Shown here one piece after another: positions 14,612-18,692 of a stretch of DNA of 18,692 nt. How positions within the stretch are numbered: position 1 is the first letter of the stretch; each line of letters begins with the position of its first letter. This stretch comes from RGIG8709 sp045537065 (GTDB taxonomy: Bacteria; Bacillota; Clostridia; Monoglobales; Monoglobaceae): contig JAZSOT010000011.1 of assembly GCA_045537065.1 (NCBI GenBank), positions 1-18,692 of the forward strand. The letters run 5' to 3'. A model generated the notes under the pieces. The model made no database searches. It saw only the letters and a program-made list of their open reading frames with translations, and was not told the origin of the DNA. The position numbers and the translations under genes were made by a program.

Positions 14612-15292
14612 ATGAAAAATAATACAAAGAAAGCGATTTTGATGGTTGCTTTAGTGTCGGTGTTCTGCGTGATTATGGCAATAATTGACGGAATACTTAA
14701 AGCAAATTATTTTACTAAATCAGTTTTAAAGCTTGTGCTGTTTTTAATATTACCTTTTATATATTCGTTTTTTGATAAAGACATCAAAATAAAAGAAAAT
14801 TTTATCCCCGAAAAGAAAGGGATGAAATCAGCTGTTTTTTTATGCGGACTTGTTTATATAGTTATTCTGGGCGGATATATGTTACTTAAGGATGTTTTTG
14901 ATTTTTCAGCCATCACAGGAGCATTATCAGATAATATCGGTGTTACGGGAAAGAATTTTGTATTTGTATCCATATATATATCTTTTGTAAATTCTTTTTT
15001 GGAGGAATTTTTCTTTAGGGGCTTTGCCTTTTTAACGCTCAAAAGAATAACAGGTAGAAAGTTTGCCTATTTGTTTAGTTCCTTAGTTTTTGCAATCTAT
15101 CATATTGCGATGATGATTGGGTGGTTCAGTTTTGATATGTTTATAATTGTTATGGCAGGACTTTTTGCAGGCGGTCTTATATTTAATTACCTTAACGAAA
15201 AAAGTGAATGTATTTATCCGTCATGGTTTGTACATATGTTCGCGAATTTTGCGATAAATACAGTGGGTTTTATACTTTTTGGAATAATATAA
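14612..15292 (+). CDS. CPBP family intramembrane metalloprotease
   Basis: This is a 226-residue membrane protein with about seven hydrophobic segments. It carries the Abi/CAAX protease (CPBP) motifs: EEFFFRG at 131-137 (Glu131, Glu132, Arg136), FAIYH at 160-164 (His164), and HMFAN at 208-212 (His208, Asn212). These residues form the active site of CAAX prenyl protease Rce1 relatives. Bacterial members act in peptide maturation, bacteriocin self-protection or signalling, and the substrate here is unknown. AAGGAG precedes the ATG. thiT starts 29 bases after its stop, so it may head or share that operon. A poor promoter-like TTACTT (14565-14570) and TATTAA (14588-14593) pair lies upstream. Confidence 0.85.
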   Translation: MKNNTKKAILMVALVSVFCVIMAIIDGILKANYFTKSVLKLVLFLILPFIYSFFDKDIKIKENFIPEKKGMKSAVFLCGLVYIVILGGYMLLKDVFDFSAITGALSDNIGVTGKNFVFVSIYISFVNSFLEEFFFRGFAFLTLKRITGRKFAYLFSSLVFAIYHIAMMIGWFSFDMFIIVMAGLFAGGLIFNYLNEKSECIYPSWFVHMFANFAINTVGFILFGII

Positions 15293-15321
15293 ATTACAGT
15301 ACATAGGAAAGATTAAAGGCT

Positions 15322-15837
15322 ATGAAGAGAACAAAAATTTTAACCGAGTGTGCTGCATTTGTTGCACTAACGGTTTTATGTAGTTTTATAAAAATATTTG
15401 AGATGCCTCAGGGAGGCTCAATTTCGCTGACAATGATTCCACTTTTTATTATATCATATAGACGTGGTGCTATGGCAGGAATATTGACAGGCTCAATATA
15501 TGGATTGATTTCCTTGATGTTTTCGGGAATAATATATCATCCTGCATCCATATTTCTTGACTATATATTGGCGTTTGGTCTTATAGGGGTTTCAGGGTTT
15601 TTCAGGAAAAACGTATTTGGAATTATAATGGGAACATTTACAGGTGTTGTGTTTCGTTTTGTATGTTCACTTTTAAGCGGAGTATTTATTTTTGCAAATT
15701 TTGCTCCTCAAGGACAAAACCCGTGGACATATTCATTTATTTATCAATGTACCTATTTGTTACCCGAATTTATAATTTGTATCTTTGTTATGCTTTTTAT
15801 TGTTTTAAAAGCAGAGAAAATATTAAAAATAAAATAA
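15322..15837 (+). CDS. thiT: Energy-coupled thiamine transporter S component ThiT
   Basis: This is the membrane substrate-binding subunit of an ECF transporter for thiamine. It works with the shared EcfA/EcfA'/EcfT module, which is not in this window. The 171-residue protein has six hydrophobic segments and the ThiT hallmarks PQGGSISLTMIPLFIISYRRG (29-49), HPASIFLDYILAF (73-85) and the thiamine-site region NPWTYSFIYQCTYLLPE (133-149, including Trp135). The ATG at 15322 has AGGAAAG ten bases upstream. Only 29 bases separate it from the previous gene, so there is no room for the TPP riboswitch that often controls thiT. The pyrophosphatase gene starts 16 bases after its stop. Confidence 0.88.
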   Translation: MKRTKILTECAAFVALTVLCSFIKIFEMPQGGSISLTMIPLFIISYRRGAMAGILTGSIYGLISLMFSGIIYHPASIFLDYILAFGLIGVSGFFRKNVFGIIMGTFTGVVFRFVCSLLSGVFIFANFAPQGQNPWTYSFIYQCTYLLPEFIICIFVMLFIVLKAEKILKIK

Positions 15838-15853
15838 AAAAGGAGTTTTTTGT

Positions 15854-16387
15854 ATGTCTAATATCTGGCACGACATTTCACCAAAGAGAATACAGGCGGA
15901 GGATTTTATCTGTGTTGTTGAAATTTCAAAAGGAAGTAAGAAAAAGTATGAGCTTGATAAAGAGACAGGGTATCTGATGCTTGACAGAATTTTGCACACA
16001 TCAACTCATTACCCTGCAAACTATGGCTTTATTCCAAGAACCTACGGGGACGATAATGACCCCCTTGATGTTCTTCTTTTGTGTTCTGAACAAATCGAAC
16101 CGATGACTTTGGTCAGAGCATATCCTATTGGTGTTATATCTATGATAGATAATAATCATAACGATGAGAAAATAATTGCCATTCCGTTCAGCGACCCTAA
16201 TTATAATGTCTATAAAGATATTGGTGAATTACCTAAACATATTTTTGATGAAATGAGACACTTTTTTACGGTTTATAAAAATCTTGAAAATAAGGAAACC
16301 GCTGTAAACGAAGTGAGCAACAAGGGAACAGCTGTTAATATAATTAAAAATGCAATAGATAGCTATATAGAAAAATTCTGTAAATAA
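15854..16387 (+). CDS. ppa: Inorganic pyrophosphatase, family I
   Basis: This soluble cytoplasmic enzyme hydrolyses pyrophosphate to two phosphates, pulling biosynthetic reactions forward. The 177-residue protein has the family I length. Visible motifs are KYELDKETG (31-39), YPANYGFIPRTYGDDNDPLDVLL (53-75), where the signature aspartates Asp67, Asp69 and Asp72 bind metal, DEKIIAIP (104-111), and HFFTVYKNLE near the C terminus. AAGGAG lies nine bases before the ATG. It sits between two ECF S-component genes with 16-base gaps on each side, so it is co-transcribed with them. This family differs from the manganese-dependent family II enzymes common in many Firmicutes. Confidence 0.95.
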   Translation: MSNIWHDISPKRIQAEDFICVVEISKGSKKKYELDKETGYLMLDRILHTSTHYPANYGFIPRTYGDDNDPLDVLLLCSEQIEPMTLVRAYPIGVISMIDNNHNDEKIIAIPFSDPNYNVYKDIGELPKHIFDEMRHFFTVYKNLENKETAVNEVSNKGTAVNIIKNAIDSYIEKFCK

Positions 16388-16403
16388 AAGGCGGAGAGAT
16401 ACT

Positions 16404-16922
16404 ATGACAAAAAAGATTGTGTATTCGGCTTTGTTTTTAGCAACGGGAATTGTATTGCCTTTGTTAACAGGACAAATAAAAGAAATCGGAGACAGTCTTC
16501 TCCCTATGCATCTTGTTGTCCTTTTGTGCGGATATGTATGCGGGTTTAAATACGGATTTATAGTGGGACTTATTCTTCCGTTTATAAGGTCATTAATATT
16601 TGAAATGCCTCCAATATATCCAAATGCAGTATGGATGTCGGCAGAACTTGCGGTTTACGGATTTATGTCAGGGTTTTTATATAATAAATTTTTCAGAAAA
16701 CAAATCTGGTGGCTATATCTTGGTTTAATTATCTCAATGATATCAGGCAGGGTTGTTTGGGGAATTGCGAAAACAATTTTACTTGGACTTGCGGGAAAGA
16801 AATTCACATTTTATGCGTTTTTGACAGGCGGTTTTATAGATGCAATTCCCGGAATAATTATTCAATTGATATTTATTCCGATTTTCGTAACTTATTTAAA
16901 TAAAAAGGAGCTTTCAGAATGA
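16404..16922 (+). CDS. ECF transporter S component, substrate unknown
   Basis: This 172-residue membrane protein has about six hydrophobic segments and the look of an ECF transporter S component: a short basic N-terminus with an alanine-rich first helix, LPMHLVVLLCGYVCGFKYG (33-51), and GLILPFIRSLIF (55-66). It would bind a small nutrient and dock on the shared ECF energizing module. The motif set differs from ThiT (no PQGG, no NPW), so the ligand is different. Its stop overlaps the start of the larA-like gene (ATGA, 16919-16922). This tight coupling suggests that it may import the substrate of that pathway, but this is inference. A purine-rich GGCGGAGAG ribosome binding site precedes it. Confidence 0.75.
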   Translation: MTKKIVYSALFLATGIVLPLLTGQIKEIGDSLLPMHLVVLLCGYVCGFKYGFIVGLILPFIRSLIFEMPPIYPNAVWMSAELAVYGFMSGFLYNKFFRKQIWWLYLGLIISMISGRVVWGIAKTILLGLAGKKFTFYAFLTGGFIDAIPGIIIQLIFIPIFVTYLNKKELSE

Positions 16923-18199
16923 AAAAGATATTGTTCCCTTATGGAAAAGAAAAGTTAGAATATGAGTTTGATGAAAAGGAACTTGCTGGGGTTTTAACAT
17001 CATAAATTGAGGAATATGTTCCGGAATATGACCAAGCAACACTTATTAAGAATGCCATAGAAAATCCGGTTAATTCTAAGAGATTATGCGATCTTGCAAG
17101 AGATAAAAAGAATGTTGTTATCATTGCAAGTGACCACACAAGACCTGTTCCCAGCAAATTTATTATTTCTCCAATGCTTGAGGAAGTAAGAAAATATAAC
17201 CCCGAGGTAAGTATCACTATATTAATTGCCACAGGCTGTCACAGAGGAACAACGAAAGAGGAATTGATTGCAAAATTCGGTGAAGAAATTGTTAATAATG
17301 AAAATATCTATATTCACGACTGTGATGAGGAAGAAAAGCTTGTAAATATGGGAAAGCTTCCGTCCGGTGGAAATTGTTTTATAAATTCAATTGCTGTATG
17401 TGCAGATTTACTTTTAGCGGAAGGTTTTATTGAACCGCATCTTTTCGCAGGATTTTCAGGTGGCAGAAAAAGTGTTCTGCCGGGAGTGGCAGGCAGAGAA
17501 ACTGTTCTTGCAAACCATTGTTCGGAATTTATTGCAAATGAAAATTCAAGAACAGGCATACTCAAAGATAATCCTATACATAAAGATATGCTCTGGGCAG
17601 CTAAACAAGCAAAGCTTACATATATTGTTAATGTTGTTTTAAATGCAGAAAAAGAAATTATTTATGCAGTTGCAGGCGAACTTGAGGCAGCACATAAAAA
17701 AGGAACTGATTTTTTGTATGACCTGTGCGGTGCAAAAGCAATAGATGCTGATATTGCCATCACAACAAACGGAGGTTATCCTCTTGACCAGAATGTGTAT
17801 CAGGCGATTAAGGGAATGACAGCCGCAGAAGCAACCGTCAAGGAGGGCGGGGTTATAATTATGATTGCATCATCTGATGATGGAACAGGAGGAGACCATC
17901 TGTATCATCAATTAGCCGATGAGCCTGATCTTAAAAAAACTATGGACTTGTTTATGAAGAGAAACAGAGAAGAAACTGCCACAGATCAGTGGATGGCTCA
18001 AATACTTGTAAGAATTCTTATGAAGGCAACAGTTGTTTATGTTTCAAAACAGCCTGATAAATTAATAGAGGATTTTCATATGATTCCGGCACATTCTATT
18101 GATGAGGCTGTAATAAAAGCAAAAGAGTTGCTGAATAATAAAGACGACCCCAAAATTGTTGCTATCCCTGACGGCATATCTGTTATGGTTACAAAATAA
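16919..18199 (+). pseudogene. larA: Lactate racemase family protein (LarA-like) with in-frame stop at codon 29
   Basis: LarA enzymes interconvert D- and L-2-hydroxyacids using a nickel-pincer nucleotide made by LarB, LarC and LarE. Reading from the ATG at 16919, the frame gives 28 residues, a TAA at 17003-17005, then 397 more codons without interruption. Counting the TAA as a residue, the known Lactobacillus plantarum LarA residues fall at the same numbers: Asp72 and Arg75 (SDHTRP), His108, His174, Lys184 (pincer attachment, SGGRKS), His200, Gln295 and Lys298. Total length would be 426 residues, as expected. The first downstream ATG, at 17174, would lose the SDHTRP motif. A single A-to-T change of a Lys codon (AAA) would explain the stop. 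Possibilities are recent inactivation, read-through or a sequence error. The substrate need not be lactate, since the family is diverse. Confidence 0.85.
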
Positions 18200-18460
18200 T
18201 TTTAATTTAGGAGAGGCATTATGAAAATTGTTATTGCTATAGATTCTTTTAAAGGAAGTCTTTCATCCCGTATGTCAGGACTTGCGGCGGCAGACGGGAT
18301 AAAAAAGGTTTTTCCCCATGCAGAGATTGTTATAAGACCTGTTGCTGACGGTGGAGAGGGAACGGTTGAAGCCTTGACGGAAGGGCTTAGCGGTAAAATG
18401 CAAACTGTTTCAGTAACAAATCCTGTAGGAGAAAAACTTTATAAGGACTTTAAAATCAGA

Positions 18461-18500
18461 AACTCGGCATATCCCGTATTAGTTGGGAATGCCGGGTTTT
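18461..18500 (+). terminator. Terminator-like hairpin inside the truncated glxK frame
   Basis: AACTCGGCAT (18461-18470) pairs with ATGCCGGGTT (18489-18498, two G-T/T-G type pairs). After a bulged A, TCCC (18472-18475) pairs with GGGA (18485-18488). The loop has nine bases and TTTT ends the stem. It overlaps the non-homologous tail of glxK and probably terminates the upstream operon. Confidence 0.7.
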
Positions 18501-18511
18501 CTATTTATAAA

Positions 18512-18540
18512 TTGACTATTCCGGCAAATTATGTTATAAT
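18512..18540 (+). promoter_or_regulatory. Sigma-A promoter for the pfkB-family kinase gene
   Basis: TTGACT at 18512-18517, exactly 17 bases, and TATAAT at 18535-18540 give a near-perfect promoter. It lies within the 3' tail of the broken glxK frame and 67 bases before the kinase ATG. Confidence 0.85.
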
Positions 18541-18606
18541 TTCAGTGTTGGTAACGCCTTGTGCATAATACGGAAATTATATTAAATTAACGCAGAGGAG
18601 AAAATA

Positions 18607-18692
18607 ATGATTTTAACTGTTACAGCAAATCCTACAATAGACAGAGTTTATTTTATAGATGACTTTAAAATTGGCAGAGTACACAGGGTGAA
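18607..18692 (+). CDS. PfkB-family sugar kinase (1-phosphofructokinase or tagatose-6-phosphate kinase type), N-terminal fragment
   Basis: Only 28 codons are in the window. The start MILTVTANPTIDRVYFIDDF, followed by KIGRVHRV, is the typical opening of the PfkB sub-group that includes FruK and LacC, in which the NPxxDR motif lies at the sugar-phosphate binding site. These enzymes phosphorylate fructose-1-phosphate or tagatose-6-phosphate. The specific substrate cannot be decided from this fragment. GAGGAG is six bases before the ATG at 18607, and a strong promoter lies upstream, so it begins a new transcript that continues past the right edge. Confidence 0.8.
   Translation, partial: MILTVTANPTIDRVYFIDDFKIGRVHRV

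Larger units (their letters stand above)
18221..18568 (+). pseudogene. glxK: Glycerate kinase, 3'-truncated
   Basis: Glycerate kinase (GlxK/GarK family) phosphorylates glycerate and normally has about 375 residues. Here the frame stops after 115. Residues 1-78 fit the family: IAIDSFKGSLSS at 5-16, then VADGGEGTVEAL at 41-52 and VTNPVGEKLY. From about residue 79 the sequence no longer resembles the family in any forward frame. The DNA there instead holds a terminator-like hairpin (18461-18498) and a sigma-A promoter (18512-18540). A deletion that removed the 3' two thirds of the gene is the simplest explanation. The start has AGGAGAGG upstream and lies 21 bases after larA, so it ended the same operon. 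The product is very unlikely to be active. Confidence 0.85.

Noticed and set aside
17174..18199. LarA-like gene as a genuine 341-residue protein starting at 17174
   Set aside because: No ribosome binding site of note precedes this ATG, and the start would remove the conserved SDHTRP motif. The coding similarity continues upstream to the ATG at 16919 through one TAA.

Overview
The window is AT-rich DNA from a spore-forming low-GC Firmicute, most likely an anaerobic member of the Clostridia. The evidence is the three-gene spoVAC-spoVAD-spoVAE operon, strong AGGAGG-type ribosome binding sites, consensus sigma-A promoters (several with exactly 17-bp spacers), a glycine riboswitch in front of an AGCS symporter, and ECF-type vitamin transporter S components. 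Almost every gene reads left to right. The only minus-strand gene is a partial IS3-type transposase orfA at the left edge.

Layout. Positions 1-133 hold one end of an IS3-family element. Positions 250-2092 are the spoVA operon for dipicolinic acid uptake into the forespore. Positions 2126-6303 carry an Asp23-family gene, a fakA/yloV-type fatty acid kinase gene, a hairpin terminator and recG, a gene neighbourhood resembling yloU-yloV-(sda)-recG of Bacillus subtilis. Positions 6339-10066 are a promoter, two ABC half-exporters forming a heterodimer with one degenerate ATP site, and a terminator. Positions 10060-10796 contain a 44-bp perfect palindrome, a strongly folded untranslated region of unknown class, and an orphan ECF sigma factor gene. 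Positions 10825-12694 are a complete glycine regulon: promoter, tandem glycine aptamers, attenuator hairpin, Na+:alanine/glycine symporter and terminator. Positions 12684-13952 encode a secreted protein with two stalk-type repeats. Then come a hypoxanthine/uracil-type DNA glycosylase and a CPBP membrane protease.

Positions 15322-18568 look like one compact operon: thiT (thiamine S component), family I inorganic pyrophosphatase, a second ECF S component, a lactate racemase-type gene (larA) and glycerate kinase. The last two genes are damaged. larA has one in-frame TAA at codon 29 but keeps every catalytic residue I can place. glxK stops at about one third of its normal length, next to a terminator-like hairpin and a new promoter. 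That promoter drives a pfkB-family sugar kinase gene that runs off the right edge.

The parts most worth attention are the folded leader and palindrome before the sigma factor gene, the damaged larA-glxK tail of the S-component operon, and the readable OFF-type logic of the glycine riboswitch. I do not see CRISPR arrays, rRNA or tRNA genes, or phage genes. All family assignments come from reading the sequence and remembered family motifs; no search was run.
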